A stretch of DNA of 64,000 bases from JAACFF01 sp963807975 (GTDB lineage: Bacteria; Chloroflexota; Anaerolineae; Promineifilales; Promineifilaceae). The stretch's first letter is position 1. Each line of letters begins with the position of its first letter. A program made the translations under genes and the position numbers. The stretch spans positions 682,001 to 746,000 of the forward strand of contig CAWEDV010000001.1 in the NCBI GenBank assembly GCA_963807975.1, written 5' to 3'. The notes under the pieces were generated by a model. The model did not search any database, was not told the origin of the DNA, and saw nothing but the letters and a program-made list of their open reading frames with translations. This document shows, piece by piece, positions 1 through 8,229 of this stretch.

Positions 1-1050
1 CACATCAAAACACATACTGTTTTCCCAGCAGTGAATCTCCGTCATCGCCACACCCGGCACCTCTGAAGTCTTCAACCCATAGAAAAGGAATGTCCCCGTT
101 TCTTCAGCCAGTTCCAGGTGACGCTCGGTCAGCTTCTCATGATCCCCCTGAATAAAAATCTGAAAGAAGTTGGCGTGCGGCGGCTTTGGTTTGATGTTGA
201 TCTGCTCATAGCTGGCCAGCACGGCCGCCACTTCCTGCGCCTTGGCCACCCACTCGTCTATCTGCACCAGAACCTGCTGCATGCCCAGCCGGGCCGACGC
301 CAGATAAGGGCTCATCGTCTTCAGTCTTCCACCATGCCGCACCTGCCAAATTCTGGCCTCCTCTATAAATGAAGTAGAGCCCAGCAGCATCGAGCCGCAC
401 AGTCCACCTAGATCCTTGTAGAAAGAGACATACATACTGTCAAACAGTCCCGCGATCTCCTGGTACGTCTTCTGATAAAAGGGACGACACTGCCAGATGC
501 GGGCGCCATCCAAATGGAAGGGGATACCTCGTTTCTTGGCCCAGTCCTGGATCGCAAGCAGTTCATCCCAGGCGGGCAGTTGCCCTCCTAAGAAGCGGTG
601 CGGCAGCTCCAAAAGTACCGCACCAGGCTCCTGCCCTAGCTGCTCGAAATCTTCCAGCTCCGGCAGCCTGCTGGCCATAAATTCAGGCGCTCCGAACTGC
701 AAACGGTGAATATGGTGCAGGAAGCTAAACCCGGAATGTTCGGCGAACTCAAGATGGGCCGTGGGGTGCATGGCCACGGTGAAGTTGTTACGCCGCTCAC
801 ACCAGATACGCAGCGCGATTTGTTGGGCCATAGTACCGCTGGGCATAAAAACGGCCGCTTCGATGCCAAATAGTCCGGCAACCTCGGCTTCAAACTCAGC
901 AATATAAGAGCCGCTGCCATAATTGTCTGGGCTTTCAGTGCCCTCCAATCCATCAGCCAGCGACTGCAGAATTGTCTTAATACTCCTATCCGGTCCATGA
1001 CCGGGCAGGATGTTTGTACATTGCTCCAAGACCTTTTCAACGTTGCTCAT
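1..1050 (-). CDS. PLP-dependent threonine aldolase / beta-eliminating lyase-like protein (3' end outside window)
   Basis: An open frame of 350 codons runs from an ATG at 1048-1050 off the left edge without a stop. An AGGAAGGA ribosome site lies about 10 bases upstream. The protein resembles the fold-type I PLP enzymes of the threonine aldolase / beta-eliminating lyase group: an N-terminal NYGSGSY substrate loop, FMPSGTMAQQ near residue 70, HLDGAR in the middle, and SFYKDLGG where the PLP-binding lysine is expected. Family members cleave beta-hydroxy amino acids or eliminate from amino acids in the cytoplasm. It is followed on the same strand by the URO-D-fold gene 95 bases upstream of it, so the two may be cotranscribed. 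The substrate cannot be read from sequence. The family call is solid; the exact reaction is not. Confidence 0.8.
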   Translation of the reverse strand, partial: MSNVEKVLEQCTNILPGHGPDRSIKTILQSLADGLEGTESPDNYGSGSYIAEFEAEVAGLFGIEAAVFMPSGTMAQQIALRIWCERRNNFTVAMHPTAHLEFAEHSGFSFLHHIHRLQFGAPEFMASRLPELEDFEQLGQEPGAVLLELPHRFLGGQLPAWDELLAIQDWAKKRGIPFHLDGARIWQCRPFYQKTYQEIAGLFDSMYVSFYKDLGGLCGSMLLGSTSFIEEARIWQVRHGGRLKTMSPYLASARLGMQQVLVQIDEWVAKAQEVAAVLASYEQINIKPKPPHANFFQIFIQGDHEKLTERHLELAEETGTFLFYGLKTSEVPGVAMTEIHCWENSMCFDV

Positions 1051-1145
1051 TGCGCTTCACATCCTTCCTGGTATCCATCGAGGTGGCATAATCAAGCGGG
1101 CTGGTGATTGTGGTCGCGCGTCCGCCCTATTCTCCATTTGTCTGC

Positions 1146-2300
1146 CTAAGTTAAAGGATACTTCCCTAGTTCCTTTCCAGCGTCAAAGAAGGCCAGCATA
1201 TTTTCCAGCGGAATATCATCGCCGAAGTTATGGGCCGGAGCCAGAACGTAGCCACCTCCCTCACCCATCTGCTCGATGCGCAGGCGAACTTCCTTGCGAG
1301 CATCTTCAACCGTTCCATTGTTTAGCACTGTCTTGATATCGACCCCGCCTTGGAAGACTAGATCCTTGCCAAAATCTTTTTTCAGTTCCACTGGGTCCAT
1401 ACCCGGTAAATGACCCTCAATAGGATTGAGAATATCGAAGCCGGCTTCGATGATATCAGGCAAGAACTTACGAATAGCGCCGTCATTATGCAGCATCACC
1501 TTCGCATTAGGGGCCAGCTTCTTGATCAGCTCAATCGTTTTCTTATGCCGCGGCTTCATGTATTTAGTATAGATCCGGGGATTAAAGATAGGACCGCGGT
1601 TCGTGCCCAAATCTTCCGCCAGCTCTACCACATCCACGTATGGCCCCACTACACGCAAGAAAGCATCATAAAAGCCATCCAAGACCTCGGAGATGGTGCC
1701 CAACAAATAGTCGAACATCTTCTTATCCATCGCCGTCATCATCAACGCCTGTTCCATACCCACCAAAAGCTTGGTCATTTCCCAGATATTACCGTAGACG
1801 GGCCGGTGGGCCACGATCGAATAATCCGTATTGGTGTATAGGTCCTCTACTTCCTCTTTCACCCCTTCCAACCTAGCCGGATCATAGGGATCAGGCCAGG
1901 GAAAATTGTCGATGCGCTCCTTGGTCAAGTCACCCTTTAACGGCGCGCCACCCAGGTTGTAGTAGACGCCCATCTTGCTGTGCTCAATACCCCATTCATC
2001 GGTGAAGTCCGTAAACTCGCCAATCATGGGGTTTGAAACATAGGATTTGGGCATACGAATATGGATGAAGCGGAAGTCCGTGTCCAGTTTATCCAAAATA
2101 GGATTGTAATCAGGCGTGGTATAGAAACCGACCGATGTCCGCCTCGGAATATCTTCCACCCCAAAATAGTCGCGCAGTAGAATATACCGCCCTTCTGTTA
2201 GGTGGTTTGCCGAGCCGCCCAAGGATATCGGAACCCGGTCCGGTTCCTGGTGGTTCATGGCCATTCTAGCTCTTTCACGTGGTGTCATGCTATCACTCAT
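1146..2300 (-). CDS. Uroporphyrinogen decarboxylase (URO-D) fold protein
   Basis: The 384-residue protein begins MTPRERARMAMNHQEPDRVP after four residues, the usual opening of the URO-D/methyltransferase superfamily. A central VVELAEDLGTNRGPIFNP segment, a HNDGAIRKFLPDIIEAGFD segment and a VFQGGVDIKTVL segment match the barrel strands in which corrinoid methyltransferases (MtaA, CmuA types) and distant catabolic paralogues carry their ligands. True HemE enzymes differ at the N-terminus and usually sit with heme genes. Here the neighbours are aldolase, lactonase and sugar dehydrogenase genes, so a catabolic or methyl/one-carbon role is more likely than heme synthesis. The frame is intact with no corrinoid protein next to it. 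The family is certain; the function is open. Confidence 0.85.
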   Translation of the reverse strand: MSDSMTPRERARMAMNHQEPDRVPISLGGSANHLTEGRYILLRDYFGVEDIPRRTSVGFYTTPDYNPILDKLDTDFRFIHIRMPKSYVSNPMIGEFTDFTDEWGIEHSKMGVYYNLGGAPLKGDLTKERIDNFPWPDPYDPARLEGVKEEVEDLYTNTDYSIVAHRPVYGNIWEMTKLLVGMEQALMMTAMDKKMFDYLLGTISEVLDGFYDAFLRVVGPYVDVVELAEDLGTNRGPIFNPRIYTKYMKPRHKKTIELIKKLAPNAKVMLHNDGAIRKFLPDIIEAGFDILNPIEGHLPGMDPVELKKDFGKDLVFQGGVDIKTVLNNGTVEDARKEVRLRIEQMGEGGGYVLAPAHNFGDDIPLENMLAFFDAGKELGKYPLT

Positions 2301-2437
2301 TGTTCCCTCCGCTTTGCTTTCTCCAATTCATTGACAGGGTCCGACAACTAATTTATCACGTGAGGCAGAATTTCACATTTGTGCACTATATTGTAGCATA
2401 TGTGAGAATATTAATCCACTATTCTGGAAGGTGATTT
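2301..2437. promoter_or_regulatory. Divergent promoter region with TTCACA-type boxes
   Basis: This 137-base gap separates the URO-D gene (minus) from the SMP-30 gene (plus). It holds a palindrome TCACGTGA at 2356-2363, TTCACATTTGTG at 2372-2383 and CATATGTGAGAA at 2397-2408. The last two resemble the TCACAATTGTGA boxes in front of the PTS operon near 9.5 kb, so shared control by the SorC-type regulator is an inference. No clean -35/-10 pair was chosen. Confidence 0.4.
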
Positions 2438-3328
2438 ATGAATTTTGAGATTGCCGTTGATTCAAAGACCGTCCTCGCTGAAACCCCCATTTGGGATCCC
2501 CGCATCAAAAAATTGTACTGGACCGACCTATTTGAAGGCACCGTCCATCGCTATGATCCCCAGACGGGCATCAATGAGAGTGTAGAAACGAACAGTCTCA
2601 TCGGATCAGCCGTTCCCTGTGACGTCGTTGATAAACTGCTCGTCGCCGTCGAAGAGGGCATGATGATCCTCGACTACAACAGCGGCGAAATGGAGCTAAT
2701 CGCTGCCCCGGAGCCAAACAGTGGCGAGTATCGTTACAACGACACCCGCTGTGATCCGGCCGGACGCATTTTCACCAGCACTGTGTCACGAGCCTATGGT
2801 AGCGATGAATTTGACCCGGAGACCATGGCTGGCAAATTCTACATGATCGATACTGATGGCACGGTCGTCGTCTTGGTCGACAAAGTCGGCCAATACAACT
2901 GCATTGTCCTGGACAGCGAATGTCAGAACCTTTATGTCGTAGATACTTACCATCAAAAACTGCTGCGCTTCGATTACTCCGGCGAAAAAGGCGCCAGCGG
3001 ACCACCAGAAATCGTGATCGAGTTTGACGATATGCCCGACGGCGCGGCAGTGGACTGTGAAGACAAGATCTACATCTTCCATTGGAGCGAAAAACGGCAC
3101 ATCACTGTCTGGGACCTTCATAGTTATTCCCTGGTTAAGTCCATCCCTTTCCCTGTCAAGCACATCTGCTGCGGCGGTTTCGCCGGCTACGATATGAAAG
3201 ATTTATATGTAGCCACCTCCAAGTTCTGGCTGCCCGATGGCGATCCCGATTATGCTGCCGGAGCGGGCAGCGTTTTCAAAGCGCGCACCACTGTCGCCGG
3301 AAACCGCGACTATTTTTACAAGATATAA
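2438..3328 (+). CDS. SMP-30/gluconolactonase/LRE family protein
   Basis: The 296-residue protein has the features of a six-bladed SMP-30 beta-propeller. ETPIWDPRIKKLYWTDLF near residue 15 holds the first metal ligand Glu. RYNDTRCDPAGRIFTST near residue 100 holds the Asn and substrate-binding region. YVVDTYHQKLLRFDY and MPDGAAVDCEDKIYI carry the further Asn/Asp ligands. Family enzymes hydrolyse sugar lactones using a divalent cation, usually in the cytoplasm. An AGGTGA-like ribosome site precedes the ATG. The gene is the first of a plus-strand pair with the damaged alcohol dehydrogenase 53 bases downstream, consistent with oxidation of a sugar or polyol to a lactone. The substrate is not determined. 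Confidence 0.88.
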   Translation: MNFEIAVDSKTVLAETPIWDPRIKKLYWTDLFEGTVHRYDPQTGINESVETNSLIGSAVPCDVVDKLLVAVEEGMMILDYNSGEMELIAAPEPNSGEYRYNDTRCDPAGRIFTSTVSRAYGSDEFDPETMAGKFYMIDTDGTVVVLVDKVGQYNCIVLDSECQNLYVVDTYHQKLLRFDYSGEKGASGPPEIVIEFDDMPDGAAVDCEDKIYIFHWSEKRHITVWDLHSYSLVKSIPFPVKHICCGGFAGYDMKDLYVATSKFWLPDGDPDYAAGAGSVFKARTTVAGNRDYFYKI

Positions 3329-3381
3329 TTTCCCAGAGAACCCATTGACTGCATCCTATTTAGGAAAAGGAGAAAACGATT

Positions 3382-4550
3382 ATGTATCCCTTTGAATTTG
3401 ATATGCCCACAAAAGTACATTTTGGCAACGGTGCCATTGCCCAAACGGGAGCGATTGCCGCTGGATTCGGCAAGAAAGCGCTTTTGCTCACCTATGATGA
3501 AGACATTGTCAAAGAATTAGGTTATACCAGAAAATCGTCATCAGCTGCGAAGAAGCCGGCGTCGAGCTGCTCTCTTGCTTTGGCGTTAAAGGGAATCCAA
3601 CCGTGGCCCATGCCCAGGGCGTCATCGACCTTGTCAAGTCAGAGAATCCAGATGTGATCATCGCCCTTGGCGGCGGCAGTGTGATCGACGAAGCGAAGTT
3701 CGTCGGCGTTGCCTCCAAGATCGAAGGTGATTACTGGGATATGGTCACCTACCAGATTCCGATTGAAGAGACCGTCCCCGTCATCGCCGTCTTGACCATC
3801 CCGGCTACAAGCTCCGAGATCAACGCAGTGTCCGTTATGTCTTTTGACAACCCGCAGCGAAAAGAAGGCTTTGGCAGCCCCGTCATGCGTCCCGCCGCCG
3901 CCATTCTCGATCCGGAATTGACCTATACCATTCCCATGCAGCAAACCGCCTATTCGGCTGCAGACATCGTTTCCCATCTCCTGGAATCCTATTTCGGCCA
4001 CAGTCTCGATTGGGCCCCCTTCCAGGATCATTACTGCCAGGCCAGCATACGCACCATCATGGAATGTATGGACCGTCTGCTGGTCGATCTGCAGGACAAA
4101 GAAGCGCGCGCACAAATGATGTGGACTGCTTCCTACGCCTGGAACGGCTTCTATCCCTAAGGACTTGGCCCCTGTGATGCCACGATCCACGTCTTGGGTC
4201 ACTCCTTGAGCAACTTCTATGACACCCCCCACGGGGCAACCATGTCCATCACCATTCTGGCTACCATGCGCTACTTCCTGGACACCAAGACCAAGAAATT
4301 TGCCGAGTACAGCCGCGAGGTATTTGGCATTGACGAGGCTGACGATCGCAAAGCTGCCGAAGCGGGCATCGCCGCCACCGAGGCCTGGTTCAAGAAAATC
4401 GGCGTCCCTGTGACCCTCGATGAAGCGGGCATTCCTGCCGAAGCAATTGCCAAAATGGCGCCAGACGCCCTAACCACGGCCCAGAATTGGGGCTTAGGCG
4501 ACTACTACACGCAAGAAAAAGTCACGGAAATGTTTGAGCTTACGGTCTGA
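3382..4550 (+). pseudogene. Iron-containing alcohol dehydrogenase, broken by a frameshift and a stop
   Basis: Three open segments together give one class III iron-type alcohol dehydrogenase of about 389 residues. The N-terminus (PTKVHFGNGAIAQTG) is in one frame to about 3527, then the frame changes, with QKIVISCEEAGVELLSC continuing from 3528. GGGSVIDEAK is the NAD-binding loop and VSHLLESYFG the first metal-ligand helix. An in-frame TAA at 4158-4160 interrupts the middle. After it the same frame goes on through HVLGHSLSNFYDTPHGATMS, which holds the His metal ligands. The frameshift fits loss of one C (ACCCAG to ACCAG). An AAGGAG ribosome site precedes the ATG. Either it is a young pseudogene or the two lesions are assembly errors. 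The neighbouring lactonase suggests polyol or sugar oxidation. Confidence 0.85.
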
Positions 4551-4564
4551 TTTTGAACTCCAAA

Positions 4565-4592
4565 AGGCTCCCAGTGCCTTCACTGGGAGCCT
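4565..4592. terminator. Hairpin after the alcohol dehydrogenase
   Basis: AGGCTCCCAGTG and CACTGGGAGCCT form a perfect 12-bp stem around the loop CCTT, starting 15 bases after the alcohol dehydrogenase stop. The 3' flank is only moderately T-rich. It lies between convergent genes and could serve both strands. The rest of the gap to 4692 shows a short stretch (CTTCGTGGTTCTCCGTGTTGC) of the intergenic phrase type seen elsewhere. Confidence 0.7.
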
Positions 4593-4692
4593 CCCTGTCT
4601 TCCTCTTCGTGGTTCTCCGTGTTGCTCTTTCGCCTTCGTCACACCTGCCCGCGCCTATCCCACATCAGAAACGAGGTTAGAAATCCACACTT

Positions 4693-5685
4693 CTACCCGT
4701 CATTCGCATAACGCAGTCCCCAATCTTCGCGCAGCGTGTCCATGGTCTGCATAATCGACTGCGTCTCGGCCAAAGGCATGATCTGCGATTCAATCTTACC
4801 AGCCGTGATACATTCCATCGTCTCCCGCGCTTCGTACTCATAACCATTGAAGCCCGGTTCAAAAGGCAGCTTAATCGTTTCCGGTTCATGCCCTTGGCGG
4901 TGGATAGTCATACCCGAGCCTTTGTACCAGGGAGCATGGACGTCGATCCGTCCCGTCGTGCCGTATATGACCGCGTCTTTGACATCATAAGACTCTTGCG
5001 ATGCGACGATCGAAGCCAGCTGGCCACCGTCGAAGCGCAAAATCAACGCCGACGTATCATCCGTCCCTGTCTCCCCAATATGCGGCAGCCCGACAACACT
5101 TTCCGGCTTTCCCCACAGACTGTGTGCCCAGGAAATGCCATAAGAGTTCATATCCAGCAGGATCCCGCCACCCAGATTCAGGTCAAAGAAGCGGTTCTGC
5201 GGATCAAAAGGTGGCGCTGCCAGGGAGTTGACCAGCATGCCCAAAGGCTTGCCAATGATTCCCGTAGGCAGCAGTTCGCGAATGCGCGTATGGACCGGCG
5301 TAAAGCGCGTCCACATCGCCTCCATCAGGAAAAGATGCTTCTCCTTTGCCAGACGGATGAGATCGGCCGTTTCCGCGGCATTAATTGTCATCGCCTTTTC
5401 ACAAAGGACATGCTTGCCCGCTTCCAGACACATCGTGACATCGCGATGGTGAAAAGAGCCGGGAGTCCCAATATAAACAATGTCCACATCAGGATCGGCA
5501 GCCACATTTTCATAGCCCACGATCCGCCGCTGCACACCATACTCATCCGCATACGCCTCGCACGTAGCCTGGCTGCGCGATCCCACGGCCAAAAAATTCG
5601 CCTCCGGCAGATTATTCAGAGCCGATCCAAACCGCCGCGCGATCTTCCCCGTCCCCAAAATCGCCCAATTATATTGTTTAGTCAT
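4693..5685 (-). CDS. Gfo/Idh/MocA-family oxidoreductase
   Basis: From the ATG at 5683-5685, which has GAGGAGATC just upstream, the protein is 330 residues. A longer frame to 5727 lacks a ribosome site. The N-terminus WAILGTGKIARRFG is the Rossmann NAD(P) motif. LCEKAMTINAAE carries the EKP-type motif with A replacing P, and the C-terminal half (GGGILLDMNSYGISWAHSLWG) is the sugar-binding fold with its conserved G-x-x-x-D. Family members oxidise or reduce cyclic sugars, inositols and trans-dihydrodiols using NAD(P). In context it probably acts in the same pathway as the lactonase and the PTS-imported compound. The substrate is not assignable. Confidence 0.88.
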   Translation of the reverse strand: MTKQYNWAILGTGKIARRFGSALNNLPEANFLAVGSRSQATCEAYADEYGVQRRIVGYENVAADPDVDIVYIGTPGSFHHRDVTMCLEAGKHVLCEKAMTINAAETADLIRLAKEKHLFLMEAMWTRFTPVHTRIRELLPTGIIGKPLGMLVNSLAAPPFDPQNRFFDLNLGGGILLDMNSYGISWAHSLWGKPESVVGLPHIGETGTDDTSALILRFDGGQLASIVASQESYDVKDAVIYGTTGRIDVHAPWYKGSGMTIHRQGHEPETIKLPFEPGFNGYEYEARETMECITAGKIESQIMPLAETQSIMQTMDTLREDWGLRYANDG

Positions 5686-5704
5686 GTTGATCTCCTCGCA
5701 AAAG

Positions 5705-5842
5705 GGGTTTATAGTTTTGTAGTTCAATAGTTCAGTAGTTCAGTAGTCCGCCAACCCTACGCCATCGCTCAAATGACATGCTTCCGTTTCCCGTTTTCTG
5801 TTCCTTTGTTTCCGTTTTCCGTTGATTGTTGATTGTTAATTG
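5705..5842. repeat. Low-complexity intergenic spacer
   Basis: The gap consists of short imperfect reiterations: AGTTCAATAGTTCAGTAGTTC near 5720, GTTTCCGTTTTCCGTT near 5808, and GATTGTTGATTGTTAATTG near 5823. No gene or convincing terminator is seen. The same phrases recur in other gaps of the window. Confidence 0.6.
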
Positions 5843-6250
5843 TTATCCCTCTGCCCAAACCTCTTTCCCTTTCTTCTTCCTCACCGCCGGAATAACACAT
5901 AAAAACCCCATCGGTTCCGCGCCCGTATTCACCAACTGGTGCTGCTCGTCAGGCGAAACATAAACCACATCCCCGACACCAAAGTCATGCCATTCGTCAG
6001 CAATCAAGACCTTCCCTTGGCCGCGCACGATTACAATACCATGATCATGGTTATGATTCTCTTGCGCCGTACGGCCGTCCACCGCCACCTCATAATAACG
6101 AATCGCGAAATTGCGTGCCCCTTCCGCCTTACCGATGAGCCAGTTCTCCGTCACCCCGGCAGCCAATTCGCTGTCATACCGCCGCACCCGCGCCCCTGAC
6201 CATTCCATCTCCTCGCCCCACTTACCCGCAAACCTATTTATCTTCGACAT
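5843..6250 (-). CDS. Cupin domain protein
   Basis: The 135-residue protein is a single small beta-barrel. Motif 1 is ENHNHDHGIVIVRGQGKVLIA with three His in HxHxH and the later Glu position replaced by Val. Motif 2 is VYVSPDEQHQLVNTG with a His ligand. This arrangement binds a metal in sugar isomerases, dioxygenases and storage-type cupins. A GAGGAC ribosome site precedes the ATG. It sits between the Gfo/Idh/MocA gene and surE on the same strand, so it may act on the same carbohydrate or only sense it. The function cannot be fixed from sequence. Confidence 0.8.
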   Translation of the reverse strand: MSKINRFAGKWGEEMEWSGARVRRYDSELAAGVTENWLIGKAEGARNFAIRYYEVAVDGRTAQENHNHDHGIVIVRGQGKVLIADEWHDFGVGDVVYVSPDEQHQLVNTGAEPMGFLCVIPAVRKKKGKEVWAEG

Positions 6251-6273
6251 ATGTCCTCATTTCCACTCGCCAT

Positions 6274-6299
6274 TGTCATTCCCGCGCAGGGGGAATCCA
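6274..6299. repeat. Dispersed GC-rich palindromic element
   Basis: TGTCATTCCCGCGCAGGGGG followed by AATCCA is a half-copy of the CATTCCCGCG...CGGGAATCC element that is scattered in many bacterial genomes. Related copies are at 12786-12812 and, as a facing pair, at 63836-63912. Confidence 0.6.
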
Positions 6300-6308
6300 C
6301 CATTCGCA

Positions 6309-7115
6309 TTACTCTTTCAACCACGCTTCAACCACATCCATACCAACGCGCGAAGTCATATTCAGGCTCATGGGCGTGACATTAACCCACCCTTGGGCCA
6401 AAGCGTGGGCATCCGTTCCTTCTTCATAAAAATCCCCCTTCTGCGGAAAATGCGTAAATTCCGCCGCTCCTGCAAAGGGGTCCGTCCGCTCCACCATCGT
6501 CGGCCGGTAGTAGGCAATCTTATCCTGGCGCGTCACCACCCAAGGCGTTTCAATCGTGGCCAATTCGGGAACATCAATCTTCAAGAGGTCTACATCATCA
6601 GGCAGCACCTTGCCCAGCATACGTTCCGCAAAAAAGCGCACAAAATACGCCGCTGCGCTGAAATCAATCCCCTGATCATAATGATGGTAGTCCGTGCTGG
6701 GCAGCTCCAGCGAAGCGGCGATCGCCGCAATATGGTGCTCCGCCGCTTCCAGAGCGGCGCCAATCGTCCCCGACACCGTGACGCATGTGCCCACATTCTC
6801 CCCGTAATTAATGCCCGAAATCACCAGATCCACGGGAGCAGAGGCCAGCTCCTGCAAAGCATGGTCAACCGTCAATGCCGGTGTCGCATTAGCCGCAAAA
6901 GCAGGCCAGCGTTTCTCGCCAATCACAATTTCACGCTTAAAAAGTCGGCCGTCCCGTTCCTCATTCTGCGAGCGCGCCCGGCCCATACTCGTCTGCTGCA
7001 CCCGCGGCGCCACAATCAACAACTCCCCCAAACCATCCAGAGCCTCCACCACCGCGGCAAGACCGGGAGAATCGATTCCATCATCGTTCGTGATCAGAAT
7101 TAAGGGTTGGTTCAT
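6309..7115 (-). CDS. surE: 5'/3'-nucleotidase SurE
   Basis: Starting at the ATG 7113-7115 (CTGGAGA ribosome site), the protein is 268 residues, the normal SurE length. It opens LILITNDDGIDSPGL, the invariant NDDG(I/V) metal site, and continues with LIVAPRVQQTSMGRA and DLVISGINYGENVGTCVTVSGTIGAALEA, the SG(I)N(x)G and TVYSGTV-type motifs. SurE removes phosphate from 5' and 3' nucleoside monophosphates in the cytoplasm and in many bacteria belongs to stress or stationary-phase physiology. Here it is placed among sugar genes and followed by a NagD-type phosphatase, which may mean a general phosphate-salvage pair. The call is secure. Confidence 0.93.
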   Translation of the reverse strand: MNQPLILITNDDGIDSPGLAAVVEALDGLGELLIVAPRVQQTSMGRARSQNEERDGRLFKREIVIGEKRWPAFAANATPALTVDHALQELASAPVDLVISGINYGENVGTCVTVSGTIGAALEAAEHHIAAIAASLELPSTDYHHYDQGIDFSAAAYFVRFFAERMLGKVLPDDVDLLKIDVPELATIETPWVVTRQDKIAYYRPTMVERTDPFAGAAEFTHFPQKGDFYEEGTDAHALAQGWVNVTPMSLNMTSRVGMDVVEAWLKE

Positions 7116-7119
7116 AGGG

Positions 7120-7288
7120 TCTCCAGAAAACAATCAACAGTCAACAATCAACAGTCAACAATCAACGAAAAACAATCAACCATATCAGCCATATCATCTC
7201 CCATAGCCATCCTCTTTCCTCAGCTACACTCCCTAAACGCACAAAATTCGGCCACAGGTTCCTATCGTTTTTAGTTGACTGTTGATTG
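7120..7288. repeat. Low-complexity spacer of CAACAATCAACAGT type
   Basis: Between surE and the HAD gene the DNA reiterates AACAATCAACAGTCAACAATC (7130-7180) and, in opposite sense, TTGACTGTTGATTGTTAACTG (7274-7294). These are imperfect 7-8 base periods. No coding signal is seen. Confidence 0.55.
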
Positions 7289-8098
7289 TTAACTGTTAAT
7301 TGTTATTTCTTCTGCCAACTCTGCAATCGACTCAAAAACCAAATCCGGCACGACATCACTCTCTTCCAACTCCTCTCTCGTCATCACTCCACTCAGCACG
7401 CCAATCGTGCCTATCCCCAATTTCTGTGCTCCCAGAATATCCGTATTCAGCCGGTCCCCGAGCATCGCCGTCGTTTCCAAATCTGCATTCATCGCCCGCA
7501 TCGATACATCATAAATCGCCCGTTCCGGCTTGCCCATCACAGTTGGTTCCACGCCCGATGTGGCCTGCAGGGCGCCAATAACCATGCCAGTGCCCGGGCT
7601 CAAGCCGCCAACCGACGGAAAACTGCCATCTGTGTTCGTAGCCACAAACTCCGCACCACCATTGATCAGCCGCATAGCCACTTTAACCCGATCCACATTC
7701 AAACCGCGGTCCATACCTGCCGCCACAGCCACGACCTCATGATCGGGCATTTCCTCTCCAGTAGAGACCTTGAAACCCGCCTCGGCCAGCGTATCCAGCA
7801 AACCGCTCATCCCGACCGCGTGTACCGGTGCTCCACGGCCGTATTTCTGCAACAAATAGGCGGCCGTTACCGTGGAGCTGGTAAAAATTCGTTCCTTCCC
7901 CACCTCAACCCCAAAACCGGCCATCTTTTGCACATAGGCATCGACCGTTCTCGTATTGTTGTTCGTCAGCAGCGCCCAGTCAATCCCCTGGCTTCTCAGC
8001 GCCGCAAAAAAGTCCAGCAAGCCCCCCATCGGCTCATCCGCCCGCCACAGCACCCCATCCCCATCAATAAGCAAAGTCTTCAAATTATCTAGATTCAT
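7289..8098 (-). CDS. HAD-superfamily IIA phosphatase (NagD/phosphoglycolate phosphatase-like)
   Basis: From ATG 8096-8098 the protein is 269 residues. It has the HAD motifs in order: LLIDGDGVLWRADEPMGG (motif I, DGDGV with the nucleophile Asp and the Asp+2), LLTNNNTRT (motif II, Thr), GKPERAIYDVSM (motif III, Lys) and MLGDRLNTDILGAQKLG (motif IV, GDxxxTD). The large C2a cap lies between motifs II and III, as in NagD, AraL and phosphoglycolate phosphatases. It dephosphorylates small sugar phosphates or nucleotides in the cytoplasm. Placement beside surE and the sugar genes fits metabolite repair or overflow dephosphorylation. The precise substrate is unknown. Confidence 0.9.
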   Translation of the reverse strand: MNLDNLKTLLIDGDGVLWRADEPMGGLLDFFAALRSQGIDWALLTNNNTRTVDAYVQKMAGFGVEVGKERIFTSSTVTAAYLLQKYGRGAPVHAVGMSGLLDTLAEAGFKVSTGEEMPDHEVVAVAAGMDRGLNVDRVKVAMRLINGGAEFVATNTDGSFPSVGGLSPGTGMVIGALQATSGVEPTVMGKPERAIYDVSMRAMNADLETTAMLGDRLNTDILGAQKLGIGTIGVLSGVMTREELEESDVVPDLVFESIAELAEEITINS

Positions 8099-8134
8099 AA
8101 TCCTCAATACAGAAAGCGGCACGCAAAACCCCTG

Positions 8135-8229
8135 CCGCTCTCATCCTCCAGTTCCCAGTTCCCAGTTAACTAATCCGTTTCCTGTTTTCTGTTTTTTGTT
8201 TTCTTTTTTTTGTTTTCGATTTTCCGTTC
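8135..8229. repeat. Low-complexity spacer of CAGTTCCCAGTT / TGTTTTCTG type
   Basis: The gap holds AGTTCCCAGTTCCCAGTTAAC followed by GTTTCCTGTTTTCTGTTTTT and TTTCGATTTTCCGTTCC. T-rich reiterations end exactly at the stop codon side of the SorC gene. No gene is seen. Confidence 0.55.

Noticed and set aside
636..1040. 134-codon minus frame near the left edge
   Set aside because: The correct frame there is the aldolase-like gene that runs off the edge. This frame overlaps it out of phase.
4888..5730. 280-codon frame opposite the Gfo/Idh/MocA gene
   Set aside because: It lies wholly antisense to a well-supported gene and encodes an Arg-rich protein with no motif.
6111..7103. 330-codon frame opposite surE and the cupin gene
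   Set aside because: It is antisense to two recognisable genes, and its composition is that of a shadow frame.
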